DNA of 64,000 nucleotides from JAMZMI01 sp039944535 (lineage in GTDB: Bacteria; Bacteroidota; Bacteroidia; Cytophagales; Cyclobacteriaceae). Both the position numbers and the translations under genes were made by a program. The stretch lies in NCBI GenBank assembly GCA_039944535.1, contig JBDUYP010000007.1:186001-250000 (forward strand), written 5' to 3'. Under the pieces are notes generated by a model. It saw nothing but the letters and a program-made list of their open reading frames with translations, did not search any database and had not been told where the DNA came from. Shown one piece after another: positions 24,775-34,121 of this stretch (its first letter is position 1; each line of letters begins with the position of its first letter).

Positions 24775-26625
24775 ATGTTGAAGAGTAGTTATACCAGACT
24801 GTTTGCGGTCATTCTATTGTCCACCTTTTTTTCATCCCAATCGCTTAGTCAGACTATCGATAGAGTGGAGCCGCCCAACTGGTGGGTAGGGATGAATCAA
24901 AGTACGGTGCAACTGCTCATCAAAGGAGAGGGTCTGCAAGGATCAACTGTCAAGCTGAGCGGGAACAAAAATGTAGATATCCTCAAAGTTCATGAGGCGC
25001 AAAGCCCGAATTTCCTCTTTGTGGACCTGGAAATAAGAAAGAATGCCACGGCGCATACTTTTCAGATAGAATTGAAAAAACCAGGGTCAAAACGTGTTTC
25101 TCTTTCTTATGAATTAAAAAGCAGAAATACTGAAAGTATCGTTCCCGTAGATCAAAGCGACGCTATCTACCTGATCACCCCAGATAGGTTTGTCAACGGC
25201 AATATCGCCAACGATAGCATTGGAGGCATGATGGAAGGAGCCAATAGGGACTTTCACGGCGGGCGTCACGGCGGTGATTTGGAAGGAGTCATTTCCAAAC
25301 TTGACTACCTGGAAAGCCTGGGCGTAACCACACTTTGGCTCAACCCAGTGGTAGAAAACAACATGCCCGAATACTCCTATCACGGATATGCCATAACGGA
25401 TTTTTATAATGTGGACCCACGCTATGGTTCCAATGAGCTCTATAAATCACTTTCAGACAAGCTGCATGCGAAGAATATGAAGCTCGTCATGGATATGGTT
25501 TTCAACCATTGCGGACTTGAGCACTGGTGGATGAAGGATTCTCCGTTTGAGGATTGGGTTCATGATGCCGATGACTTTAAGATTACCAATCATTCTATCT
25601 CTTCACAATCGGACCCCTATGCCACCGAAAGTGACTTGAACGAAATGGAAAGGGGCTGGTTTGTTCCCACCATGCCTGATCTCAATCACGGCAATACTTT
25701 CATGGCCACCTACCTCATCCAAAACAGCATCTGGTGGGTAGAATATGCCGGTCTTGACGGCATCAGGATGGATACCTACCCCTACAATGACAAAAATGTA
25801 ATGCAGCAATGGACCAACCGAATGCTCTCGGAATACCCGAATCTCTTTTTATTGGGTGAGACATGGGTGAGCGATGAATCTACTGAATCATACTGGGCAC
25901 CAAAGAAACAAGGATCCGAGGGTTACAATACAGGCCTGACCAGCACCACGGATTTTCCGCTGTGCTATGCCGTGCACAAGGCATTTGGTGAGGACGGAGA
26001 TGTGAAAAACCTCTTTGAGACATTGGGAAAAGACTTCCTCTATGACATGCCGGAGATGAACACTACTTTCCTTGACAACCATGACATGGATCGGTTTTTC
26101 TATACCATAGGCAAGAACCTTGATCGATTCAAACTAGCCACTACTTTTCTCATCACCACACGTGGAATCCCGCAAATCTACTATGGCACAGAAATACTCA
26201 TGGAAAACTTCAATCATCACGGACACATCAGGCAGGACTTTCCGGGCGGGTGGTCATCAGACGATGTAGATGCTTTTGATTATGAGAATTTATCAGAAGA
26301 CCAAAAGACCGCATTTTTACATATTCAGAACCTCTTGAATTTTAGAAAGTCCAGTGAGGTAATTCAAAAAGGCAGTTTGAAGCATTACCTGCCGGAAAAC
26401 AATGTGTACGTCTATAGCCGCGAGCACGAAGGTAAAAGAGTCATGGTACTGTTAAATAATAGTACGGACGCTTCTACCGTCTCACTCGAAAGGTTTCAGG
26501 AGGCAATGAATGGCTTCACCCTGGGCACGGATGTAATCACAGGTACGGAATTCAAATTGCAAAATGACCTTACCCTGGCTCCCCTTACGGGACTCATATT
26601 AGAATTATCAGAATTAAATAACTAG
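24775..26625 (+). CDS. SusA-like GH13 neopullulanase/cyclomaltodextrinase
   Basis: I set the start at ATG 24775: the frame is open 14 codons further up but there runs through the intergenic hairpin, and the ATG gives a proper signal peptide (LFAVILLSTFFSSQSLSQ). The product is 616 residues, nearly the same as SusA of Bacteroides. An N-terminal cyclomaltodextrinase domain (IDRVEPPNWWVGM) precedes a GH13 barrel with DMVFNHCG, GLDGIRMDTYPY (nucleophile Asp), LLGETW (acid Glu, near residue 361) and FLDNHDMDRF. It probably cuts imported maltodextrins and cyclodextrins in the periplasm. The GH97 gene follows by 11 bp. Confidence 0.9.
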   Translation: MLKSSYTRLFAVILLSTFFSSQSLSQTIDRVEPPNWWVGMNQSTVQLLIKGEGLQGSTVKLSGNKNVDILKVHEAQSPNFLFVDLEIRKNATAHTFQIELKKPGSKRVSLSYELKSRNTESIVPVDQSDAIYLITPDRFVNGNIANDSIGGMMEGANRDFHGGRHGGDLEGVISKLDYLESLGVTTLWLNPVVENNMPEYSYHGYAITDFYNVDPRYGSNELYKSLSDKLHAKNMKLVMDMVFNHCGLEHWWMKDSPFEDWVHDADDFKITNHSISSQSDPYATESDLNEMERGWFVPTMPDLNHGNTFMATYLIQNSIWWVEYAGLDGIRMDTYPYNDKNVMQQWTNRMLSEYPNLFLLGETWVSDESTESYWAPKKQGSEGYNTGLTSTTDFPLCYAVHKAFGEDGDVKNLFETLGKDFLYDMPEMNTTFLDNHDMDRFFYTIGKNLDRFKLATTFLITTRGIPQIYYGTEILMENFNHHGHIRQDFPGGWSSDDVDAFDYENLSEDQKTAFLHIQNLLNFRKSSEVIQKGSLKHYLPENNVYVYSREHEGKRVMVLLNNSTDASTVSLERFQEAMNGFTLGTDVITGTEFKLQNDLTLAPLTGLILELSELNN

Positions 26626-26636
26626 TAAAACACATA

Positions 26637-28634
26637 ATGAAAAACGCCATCACCCTATTAGCTATCTTCATAATTGCCGTTTCATGTTCGCAAAAGCCCA
26701 CGACGGAATTGGCCTCACCAGGAGGAGGTCTTACAGTTTCTGTGGATGTGGATGATGAAGGCAGACCTTTCTATGCGTTGAAATATGAGAATCGTGCCAT
26801 TGTGGATACGTCATACCTTGGATTTGAAATAGACAAAGCGTCCTCGCTGGCTACAGGGCTGAGTATAGTCGGCTCAGGCACATCAGCTTTTGACGAAACG
26901 TGGGAGCAGCCATGGGGTGAAGAGAGATTTATTCGCAATAACTACAAGGAACTAACTGTCAATTTTACAAATAAGGAGGGTTTGATGCTCAATGTCATCT
27001 TCCGCATTTTTGATGATGGATTTGCTTTGAGGTACGATTTTCCTGAACAAGCGGGCTTGCAGGATTTTGTCGTGAAGGAAGAATTTACAGAGTTTAATAT
27101 GGTAGGAGACCACAGTGCATGGTGGATTCCGGCATTTGCAGGCAATCGATACGAGTATGAATTTGCAAAAAACCAATTAAGTGAGCTCGACCGTGTTCAT
27201 ACACCGCTGACCCTTGAAGGCAGTGATGGACTGTATTACAGCATCCATGAAGCTGCACTTTATGATTACCCAAGTATGATCCTACGGGGGAATGGTTCCT
27301 CTGCACTGAAATGTGAGCTGGTGCCATACAGCACTACTGACCCTGCAAAGGCCTATTTAGAGGCTCCATTCAAAACTCCTTGGCGAACCCTTCAGATTGG
27401 CAAAACTCCGGGAGATTTGATTACAAATTATTTGATTTTGAATTTGAATGAACCTAACAAATTGGAGGACGTGTCTTGGGTACAACCAGGAAAGTATATA
27501 GGTGTTTGGTGGGAAATGTTTGTCAACCTGGGCACCTGGCATCAGGGGCCTAAACATGCGGCCAACACCCAAAACGTAAAAAAATACATAGACTTTGCTT
27601 CAAAGCATGGCTTTGATGGAGTGCTGGTAGAAGGGTGGAACTACGGATGGGATGGAAACTGGATGGGTGGCGGCACCAAATTCGAATTTAGCAAGCCATA
27701 CCCGGACTATGACGTGGAAGAGCTGAGCAGCTATGCGGCTGACAAGGGCGTATATATCATTGGACACCATGAAACGGGTGCAGATATAGACAACTACGAT
27801 GATCAGTTAGAGGAGGCCTATCAATTTCTTTCTAAATATGGGATGAAGGCGGTCAAGACCGGATATGTAGAAAATGGAGACACCCTGCCGAACGGACTTT
27901 ATCACCACGGGCAAGCGTTCGTACAGCATTTTCAACGGGTAATCGAAATGGGCGCCAAACATAAGACCATGATTGTTGCACATGAACCTATCAAAGACAC
28001 TGGCAAGCGCAGAACATACCCCAACATGGTATCCAGAGAAGGAGCGAAGGGGCAGGAATACAACGCGATGGGCGGTAGTGCCCCAAATCACGTAACCATA
28101 CTTCCGTTTACCAGAGGACTGTCCGGCCCAATGGACTACACCCCAGGAGTATTTGATATAATGATAAAAACCAATCCGGGAAATCAAGTGCTGGGAACCA
28201 TGGCACGCGAGTTGGCCCTGTATTTAATCATATACGCACCCATGCAAATGGCCAATGATTTACCTGAAAACTATGAAGGCCACCCTGCTTTTCAATTTAT
28301 TAAAAACGTGCCTACAGACTGGGAAACTACCAAAGTATTGGACGGAGAAATAGGTAAGCATGTAAGCATAGCGCGAAAAGAAAGAAGCAGTGAAAATTGG
28401 TTCGTGGGAGCCATCACAAATGAAGAAGCACGAACCACCACGGTAGATTTTTCATTTCTTTCTCCTGATAAAACTTATTCGGCGACAATCTATCGCAATT
28501 CGGATGACGCAGATTACCTGGATAACCCTACAGGCTATGTGATCGAGGAAAAAGAAGTGACCAGTGCTACATCAATAGACTTTGAGTTGTGTAGAGCCGG
28601 GGGTGTGGCTATCAGTCTCTTCATCAAAGAATAG
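26637..28634 (+). CDS. SusB-like GH97 alpha-glucosidase
   Basis: The 665-residue protein has a lipoprotein-type signal ending in IIAVSC and the GH97 architecture: N-terminal beta-super-sandwich, (beta/alpha)8 barrel, C-terminal beta-sandwich. Glu379 (GHHETG), Glu450 (AHEPIKD) and Glu474 (GQEYN) match the catalytic glutamates of inverting SusB (439, 508, 532) in context and nearly in spacing (71 and 24 residues here, 69 and 24 there). So it should be an inverting, calcium-dependent alpha-glucosidase, not a retaining alpha-galactosidase of the same family. It would release glucose from maltooligosaccharides in the periplasm. It is the last gene of the locus, followed by terminators. Confidence 0.9.
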   Translation: MKNAITLLAIFIIAVSCSQKPTTELASPGGGLTVSVDVDDEGRPFYALKYENRAIVDTSYLGFEIDKASSLATGLSIVGSGTSAFDETWEQPWGEERFIRNNYKELTVNFTNKEGLMLNVIFRIFDDGFALRYDFPEQAGLQDFVVKEEFTEFNMVGDHSAWWIPAFAGNRYEYEFAKNQLSELDRVHTPLTLEGSDGLYYSIHEAALYDYPSMILRGNGSSALKCELVPYSTTDPAKAYLEAPFKTPWRTLQIGKTPGDLITNYLILNLNEPNKLEDVSWVQPGKYIGVWWEMFVNLGTWHQGPKHAANTQNVKKYIDFASKHGFDGVLVEGWNYGWDGNWMGGGTKFEFSKPYPDYDVEELSSYAADKGVYIIGHHETGADIDNYDDQLEEAYQFLSKYGMKAVKTGYVENGDTLPNGLYHHGQAFVQHFQRVIEMGAKHKTMIVAHEPIKDTGKRRTYPNMVSREGAKGQEYNAMGGSAPNHVTILPFTRGLSGPMDYTPGVFDIMIKTNPGNQVLGTMARELALYLIIYAPMQMANDLPENYEGHPAFQFIKNVPTDWETTKVLDGEIGKHVSIARKERSSENWFVGAITNEEARTTTVDFSFLSPDKTYSATIYRNSDDADYLDNPTGYVIEEKEVTSATSIDFELCRAGGVAISLFIKE

Positions 28635-28650
28635 AGTTTTTCATAGTTTT

Positions 28651-28680
28651 CCCTGCTGCTTTACCAGCAGGGGTTGGTTT
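28651..28680 (+). terminator. First of two hairpins ending the starch locus
   Basis: CCCTGCTG (28651-28658) pairs with CAGCAGGG (28665-28672) over a 6-nt loop. The tail TTGGTTT is only modestly T-rich. Confidence 0.6.
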
Positions 28681-28692
28681 GGTTAGTAGTTT

Positions 28693-28718
28693 AAAAGACG
28701 GTTGAGGCCGTCTTTTTT
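28693..28718 (+). terminator. Strong terminator ending the starch locus
   Basis: AAAAGACGG pairs with CCGTCTTTT over a 6-nt loop, with six T residues at the 3' side. It backs up the hairpin 20 bp upstream and isolates the starch genes from the decarboxylase operon. Confidence 0.85.
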
Positions 28719-28848
28719 CTTTCACGCCATGATATTTATCAGTCTGACAGGTAAATCTACTTCATGGTTTCACTCGTCTATTTGTATGAAATTGTTACCT
28801 TGAAGGGTTTTAAAAACAGCAAATCCGGACGGAGTTAAATTTTTCAAT

Positions 28849-29097
28849 ATGGAGCCAACCATTTCTTCAGCACTATCTCTTTTACTTATCGGTATGATCA
28901 CCGTTTTCTTAGTGCTCTTTTTGGTCGTTGTTACCGGCAACCTGCTCATTCGCCTGGTCAACCGGTTTGTTTCCGAAGAATTGGCTCAGCCCTCACCTGC
29001 ATCGATAGAACCCAACAAACTGGCAGCCATTACAGCCGCCATTGAAACTATTACTCAGGGAAAAGGTAAAATCAAGAAAGTCGAAAAAGTAAAATAA
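28849..29097 (+). CDS. oadG: Sodium pump decarboxylase gamma subunit (OadG family)
   Basis: The 82-residue protein has one N-terminal transmembrane helix (ALSLLLIGMITVFLVLFLVVV) followed by a short soluble tail with basic residues, as in OadG. The gamma subunit holds the alpha and beta subunits together at the membrane. It is the first gene of a three-gene unit, 11 bp before the alpha gene. The sequence is too short to identify the substrate, but the order gamma-alpha-beta supports the assignment. Confidence 0.8.
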   Translation: MEPTISSALSLLLIGMITVFLVLFLVVVTGNLLIRLVNRFVSEELAQPSPASIEPNKLAAITAAIETITQGKGKIKKVEKVK

Positions 29098-29108
29098 ATA
29101 ACATTATC

Positions 29109-30965
29109 ATGTCGAAAGAAATAGGCTTGTGCCTGGTGTACAGGGACATGTGGCAATCCTCGGGCAAGTATATGCCCAGAGTGGATCAGCTGGTAAAAGT
29201 AGCCCAGCCAATCATAGATATTGGGTGTTTCCGTAGAGTGGAAACTAATGGAGGCGGCTTTGAGCAAATCAACCTCCTTTATGGAGAAAACCCGAATCGC
29301 TCGGTTCGGGAGTGGACTCAACCATTCAATGACGCTGGCATACAAACTCAAATGCTGGAAAGAGGACTGAACGGACTCAGAATGTATCCTGTGCCAAAGG
29401 ATTTGAGGAAGCTGATGTTTCGACTCAAGAAGCTGCAGGGGACAGACATATCACGGTCTTTCGACGGTCTCAATGATATTCAAAACCTGGAATTGTCAAT
29501 AGAATATGCCAAGGCAGGAGGGATGGTATCTCAGACGTGTTTGTGTATTACACACTCTGAGCTCCACACGGTCGATTATTATGTTGACATGGCGGGCAAG
29601 CTCATAGACATGGGCGCAGAGGAGATTGCCATCAAAGACATGGCCGGCATAGGCCGTCCGGTCTCTATCGGTAAGATTGTGGAGGGTATCAAGGCCACCA
29701 AAAAAGACATTGTGGTCCAGTATCACGGTCATTCCGGCCCTGGTTTTTCCATAGTTTCCTCGCTGGAGGCGGCCCGTGCTGGAGCCGATTATGTGGATGT
29801 TGGCATGGAGCCTCTCTCATGGGGGACGGGTCATGCTGACTTGCTCACCGTACATGCCATGCTGCGCGATGCGGGCTTTTCTGTACCAGACATCAACATG
29901 AAGGCATACATGCAAACCAGGTCGTTGACCCAGGAGTTTATAGATGATTTTCTTGGCTACTACATCAACCCTAAGAATAGGCTCATGAACTCATTGCTGA
30001 TTGGGCCGGGATTACCAGGAGGTATGATGGGCAGCCTCATGGCGGATTTGGAAAAAAATCTCATCAGCCTCAATAAATGGAAGGGAAAGAAAAATCAGCC
30101 AACAATTACGCAGGACGAACTGCTCATCAAACTGTTTGATGAGGTAGAAACGATCTGGCCAAAAATGGGCTATCCTCCGTTGGTGACACCATACAGTCAG
30201 TATGTGAAAAACGCTGCGCTGGTCAATGTCATGCAGATGGAAAAAGGGAAGGAACGCTGGTCGTTGCTGGATGACAATACCTGGGACATGCTTCTGGGAA
30301 AATCCGGAAATGTGCCAGGTGAAATTGGCGATGAACTGAAAAAACTGGCCAAAGAGCAGGGGCGAGAATTTTTCGAAGGAAACCCTCAGAATCTTTATGA
30401 GGATTGTCTGGTAGAGAAGCGCAAAGAGATGCAGGAGAAAGGCTGGGAAACCGGTGAAGATGATGAAGAACTCTTCGAATATGCCATGCACCCTCAGCAG
30501 TATGAGGCATATATGTCAGGCAAAGCCAAAAAGGATTTCGAAGCAGATCTGGCTGAAAGGAAAGCGCCAAAAGCGGAAGCCGCAGCGGGTGTTGCAGCTC
30601 CTCAGGGTCAGCCTACTCAGCTCAATGTTGACGTAAATGGTGAGAAGTTCAGAGTGACAGTGTCCTACGGAGATGCTCCGTCAGAAGCTGCCTCAGCTCC
30701 TGAGACGGCTCCTACAGCAGCCACCAGTGCAGCGAATGAAATAACTGCGCCACTTGAAGGTAAGGTGTTTTTCACAAAAGATGCTGGCGAAAAGCCCATC
30801 AAAGTTGGTGATAAAGTAACCAAAGGCGATGTGGTCTGCTACATAGAGGCCATGAAGGTTTCCAATGCCATCAAGTCAGCGTATGACGGTACGGTTGTGG
30901 AAATTGTAACCAAAGAAGGAGAGGAAGTATATGATGATGACGTCTTAATCAAACTGGGAAACTAA
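29109..30965 (+). CDS. oadA: Biotin-dependent decarboxylase alpha subunit (OadA-like), divergent
   Basis: The 618-residue protein joins a carboxyltransferase TIM barrel (about 1-270), a PYC/OADA conserved domain, a Pro/Ala-rich linker (about 480-545) and a C-terminal biotin carrier domain with Lys583 in EAMKV. Expected active-site residues remain: Asp13, Lys176 in AIKDMAG, and zinc ligands His206 and His208 in YHGHSG. But the surroundings differ from typical OadA: RDMWQSSGKYM replaces RDAHQSLLATR and HGHSG replaces HTHxT. The carrier motif is EAMKV instead of EAMKM. The usual reaction is removal of carboxyl from oxaloacetate onto biotin. These changes leave the substrate open. Confidence 0.82.
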   Translation: MSKEIGLCLVYRDMWQSSGKYMPRVDQLVKVAQPIIDIGCFRRVETNGGGFEQINLLYGENPNRSVREWTQPFNDAGIQTQMLERGLNGLRMYPVPKDLRKLMFRLKKLQGTDISRSFDGLNDIQNLELSIEYAKAGGMVSQTCLCITHSELHTVDYYVDMAGKLIDMGAEEIAIKDMAGIGRPVSIGKIVEGIKATKKDIVVQYHGHSGPGFSIVSSLEAARAGADYVDVGMEPLSWGTGHADLLTVHAMLRDAGFSVPDINMKAYMQTRSLTQEFIDDFLGYYINPKNRLMNSLLIGPGLPGGMMGSLMADLEKNLISLNKWKGKKNQPTITQDELLIKLFDEVETIWPKMGYPPLVTPYSQYVKNAALVNVMQMEKGKERWSLLDDNTWDMLLGKSGNVPGEIGDELKKLAKEQGREFFEGNPQNLYEDCLVEKRKEMQEKGWETGEDDEELFEYAMHPQQYEAYMSGKAKKDFEADLAERKAPKAEAAAGVAAPQGQPTQLNVDVNGEKFRVTVSYGDAPSEAASAPETAPTAATSAANEITAPLEGKVFFTKDAGEKPIKVGDKVTKGDVVCYIEAMKVSNAIKSAYDGTVVEIVTKEGEEVYDDDVLIKLGN

Positions 30966-32156
30966 GTGGATCTACTCGATAAACTTTATAGGATGACGGC
31001 CATCCAAAATATTGTAGATGAGCCACAGATTTTACTGATGATCCTCATCGCATTTTTCCTCCTGTATTTAGGGATAAAAAAACAATATGAGCCACTGCTA
31101 CTGGTGCCTATTGCATTCGGTATGCTGATTGCCAATTTTCCGGGTGGGGGCATGGGTGTCGAAAAGATTGACGAGAACCTGACGCTGTATCAAATAGCCA
31201 AAGAACATGGTATCATGAACTTTGTGTATTACTCGCTCATCAAGACGGGGTTTCTTCCGCCCATCATTTTTATGGGTGTGGGAGCATTGACTGACTTTGG
31301 CCCGATGCTTAGAAATTTGAGATTGGCGTTCTTTGGAGCCGCTGCTCAGATCGGCATTTTCACAGTTTTGATTTCAGCTGTATTGATCGGTTTTGATCTG
31401 AAAGAAGCGGCCAGCCTGGGGATAATTGGGGGAGCTGATGGCCCCACGGCTATTTACACCACCATCAAGCTGGCTCCTCATCTGCTGGGCCCCATAGCGA
31501 TAGCCGCGTATTCTTACATGGCGCTGGTGCCGGTTATCATACCACTGGTAGTACGGCTCACCACTAACAAAAAAGAACTTCTGATCAATATGAAGCAGCA
31601 GGACAAGCTGTTTCCTTCCAAAACACCAATCAAGAACATGCAGACGCTAAAAATCCTTTTCCCGATAGGTGTAGGGTCTTTGGTGGCTTTGCTCGTGCCT
31701 TCTTCTGTGCCGTTAATCGGGTTGCTGATGTTCGGAAATTTGGTCAAGGAGATAGGTGCCTCTACTGGCCGCCTGCACAAGGCGGCTTCAGATTCTATTC
31801 TGAATATCGCCACCATATTTTTGGGACTGGCAGTAGGTGCCACCATGACCGCACATGCCTTTTTGAAAATGGAAACCTTGCTCATCATCGCTGGTGGCTT
31901 TGTGGCATTTGCTATATCTATTGCCGGAGGTGTTTACGCAGTGAAGGTTTATAACTTGATAGCCAAAAAGAAAATCAATCCGCTGATAGGAGCAACGGGT
32001 CTCAGTGCCGTGCCCATGGCCTCACGGGTAGCGAATGAGATAGCGCTGAAACACGATCCTAACAATCACCTGCTGCAATACGCCATGGCCAGTAATATTT
32101 CTGGCGTGATTGGCTCAGCAGTGGCGGCTGGGGTTTTGATCTCTTTTTTGAGTTGA
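30966..32156 (+). CDS. oadB: Sodium pump decarboxylase beta subunit (OadB family)
   Basis: This 396-residue integral membrane protein decarboxylates carboxybiotin and exports sodium ions. The sodium-site Asp158 lies in GGADGPTAIYTTIKLA, and the C-terminal re-entrant motif appears as ASNISGVIGSAVAAGV. Both are hallmarks of OadB/GcdB/MmdB. The start is probably GTG at 30966, directly after the alpha stop codon; an ATG at 30993 would trim nine residues. Nothing distinguishes oxaloacetate, methylmalonyl-CoA or glutaconyl-CoA pumps at this subunit. Confidence 0.9.
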   Translation: MDLLDKLYRMTAIQNIVDEPQILLMILIAFFLLYLGIKKQYEPLLLVPIAFGMLIANFPGGGMGVEKIDENLTLYQIAKEHGIMNFVYYSLIKTGFLPPIIFMGVGALTDFGPMLRNLRLAFFGAAAQIGIFTVLISAVLIGFDLKEAASLGIIGGADGPTAIYTTIKLAPHLLGPIAIAAYSYMALVPVIIPLVVRLTTNKKELLINMKQQDKLFPSKTPIKNMQTLKILFPIGVGSLVALLVPSSVPLIGLLMFGNLVKEIGASTGRLHKAASDSILNIATIFLGLAVGATMTAHAFLKMETLLIIAGGFVAFAISIAGGVYAVKVYNLIAKKKINPLIGATGLSAVPMASRVANEIALKHDPNNHLLQYAMASNISGVIGSAVAAGVLISFLS

Positions 32157-32316
32157 CCCTGCCGAAGCTTAGACATGCGTGGTTTGGCTACCTATAGTTG
32201 GGTTTTGGCCGATCAGCATAAATGCACAGAGAATCTTCAAAGGTTCATCACACATTTATTGGCTGATCTACTAAATTGTGTTTTCAAAATTGTCATCCAC
32301 AAGAAATTAGATTCAA

Positions 32317-32772
32317 ATGAAAATTTTACTGTACGCCGTAGTGGTGCTCGTAGGCATCTTTCTCTTTATTCAGATTTTCCCTGGTGAGAAGCCCGCAACG
32401 TCTTTGGATAACCCCAATGATATACATAAGGAGGTTTTGATCGATCCGGCGGTCAGCAAAACCTTGCGCAATGCTTGTTATGACTGCCACTCAAACGAAA
32501 CTGTTTATCCCTGGTATGCCAATATTGCGCCTATAAGCTGGCTTGTGATTCACGACATAGAGGAAGGTCGCGAGGAGCTCAATTTTTCGGAGTGGATTCC
32601 TTACTCACTCAAGCGCAAAAATCACAAACTGGAAGAGATAGCGGAAGAAGTGGAAAAAGGCGAAATGCCAATGAAGATTTACACCTTCACCCATGCCGAA
32701 GGACGTCTTTCTGCAGATGAAAAAGAAGCACTCATCAACTGGGCACTTAATCTGAAAGGCTCAGCGGATTAA
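32317..32772 (+). CDS. Haem-binding domain protein (membrane-anchored cytochrome-like)
   Basis: The 151-residue protein has an N-terminal membrane anchor (LLYAVVVLVGIFLFIQIF) and a single CxxCH haem attachment motif (CYDCHSNET), followed by YPWYANIAPISWLV. This pattern marks the haem-binding domain family (PF14376) common in Bacteroidota. A methionine in KGEMPMKIYT could be the distal ligand. It faces the periplasm and probably carries electrons; its partner is unknown. It stands alone and converges on metK, whose 3' end holds its terminator. Confidence 0.85.
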   Translation: MKILLYAVVVLVGIFLFIQIFPGEKPATSLDNPNDIHKEVLIDPAVSKTLRNACYDCHSNETVYPWYANIAPISWLVIHDIEEGREELNFSEWIPYSLKRKNHKLEEIAEEVEKGEMPMKIYTFTHAEGRLSADEKEALINWALNLKGSAD

Positions 32773-32799
32773 GTTATCAAAATAAAATAAGCTTGATAG

Positions 32800-32837
32800 A
32801 GGCTGCTTTTAGATATTAAAGGCAGCCTTTACTTTTT
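32800..32837 (+). terminator. Terminator for the haem-binding gene, inside the end of metK
   Basis: AGGCTGC (32800-32806) pairs with GCAGCCT (32822-32828), followed by TTTACTTTTT. The right arm and loop encode the last codons of metK on the other strand, so the element is shared with coding sequence. Confidence 0.6.
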
Positions 32838-34062
32838 CTACAAAGTCGAGCTTTTCCCACGTGAAGGTTTCTATTTTCATGGATATGGTTTCTCCGGAAC
32901 CGTCGGTAAAGCTTACCGTTTTTACCTCAGAAGTTCTGCCCATATGCCCATAAGCAGCCGCATCCTGATACATTGGCGTGCGTAGCTTCAGACGTGTTTC
33001 TATCCCATATGGAGTCATATCAAAGATCTCCAGCACCTTGCGGGCAATCTCACCGTCGGTCATATCTACTTTGGCAGTGCCGTAGGTGTTTACATAAAGT
33101 CCCATCGGCTCCACCACGCCAATGGCGTAAGAAACCTGAACCAGCACCTCATCGCAAAGTCCGGCAGCCACCAGGTTCTTGGCAATGTGCCTAGTAGCAT
33201 ATGCCGCTGATCTATCTACTTTAGAGGGGTCTTTTCCAGAAAATGCTCCACCACCGTGCGCCCCTTTTCCGCCGTAGGTATCAACGATAATTTTTCTACC
33301 CGTAAGTCCGGCATCACCATGAGGTCCACCAATCACAAACTTGCCCGTGGGGTTGATGTGGTATTTGATGTCGTCATTGAAAAGCTTCTGTAGCTCCGGT
33401 TTTAGCTGGGTTTTCACACGAGGGATCAGTATGCTCACTATATCATTTTTGATTTTGGCAAGCATTTTTTGCTCCTCATCAAAATCATCGTGCTGAGTGG
33501 ATACCACTATGCTATCGATCCTCACCGGCTGATTGTCATCCGAATACTCGATCGTTACCTGTGCTTTAGCATCAGGTCTCAGGTAGGTGATGTCTTTATT
33601 TTCTCTTCTCAGTGCTGCAAGCTCTATCAGTATTTTGTGAGATAGATCCAGAGCCAGCGGCATGTAGTTTTTGGTTTCTGCCGTGGCATAGCCAAACATC
33701 ATTCCCTGATCTCCGGCTCCCTGAAGTTTGGGGTCTTGCTTATCTACTCCCTGATTGATGTCAGGAGACTGCTCATGAATGGAAGATAATATGCCACATG
33801 AGTTGGCCTCAAACATGAACTCTGACCTGTTGTAGCCGATTCTTTTGATCACATCTCTGGCTATCTGCTGCACATCCAGATAGGTTTTTGATTTCACCTC
33901 TCCGGCCAGCACCACCTGACCTGTGGTCACGAGAGTTTCGCAGGCCACCTTGGACTGTGGGTCAAATGCTATGAAATGGTCAACCAAAGCGTCAGAAATC
34001 TGATCCGCTATTTTGTCCGGGTGCCCCTCTGATACAGATTCTGATGTGAATAAATATGACAT
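32809..34062 (-). CDS. metK: S-adenosylmethionine synthase
   Basis: The 417-residue enzyme makes SAM from ATP and methionine. It shows the start FTSESVSEGHPDKIADQISDA with the ATP/methionine His-Pro-Asp-Lys motif, the flexible loop region with GDQGMMFGYA, and the P-loop-like GGAFSGKDPSKVDRSAAY. Length is normal for the Bacteroidota type. It precedes, on the minus strand, no further gene; upstream lie the RsmI-like methyltransferase and pdxJ genes, but a 59-bp gap with promoter-like sequences suggests its own transcript. Confidence 0.97.
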   Translation of the reverse strand: MSYLFTSESVSEGHPDKIADQISDALVDHFIAFDPQSKVACETLVTTGQVVLAGEVKSKTYLDVQQIARDVIKRIGYNRSEFMFEANSCGILSSIHEQSPDINQGVDKQDPKLQGAGDQGMMFGYATAETKNYMPLALDLSHKILIELAALRRENKDITYLRPDAKAQVTIEYSDDNQPVRIDSIVVSTQHDDFDEEQKMLAKIKNDIVSILIPRVKTQLKPELQKLFNDDIKYHINPTGKFVIGGPHGDAGLTGRKIIVDTYGGKGAHGGGAFSGKDPSKVDRSAAYATRHIAKNLVAAGLCDEVLVQVSYAIGVVEPMGLYVNTYGTAKVDMTDGEIARKVLEIFDMTPYGIETRLKLRTPMYQDAAAYGHMGRTSEVKTVSFTDGSGETISMKIETFTWEKLDFVEKVKAAFNI

Positions 34063-34085
34063 AGTTGGAATTTGATTTGAGTCAG

Positions 34086-34110
34086 CAAATTTAGAAGATT
34101 CGCAAAACTA
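34086..34110 (-). promoter_or_regulatory. Two candidate -7 elements upstream of metK
   Basis: On the minus strand TAGTTTTG (34103-34110) and TAAATTTG (34086-34093) each fit TAnnTTTG. I see no good -33 TTTG at the usual distance for either, so this is a weak call. Confidence 0.3.
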
Positions 34111-34121
34111 GACAGCACATT

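Noticed and set aside
28849..32156. Methylmalonyl-CoA decarboxylase or pyruvate carboxylase
   Set aside because: The alpha subunit joins carboxyltransferase and biotin domains as in OadA, unlike MmdA. There is no biotin carboxylase domain, as pyruvate carboxylase would need. The substrate is still left open.
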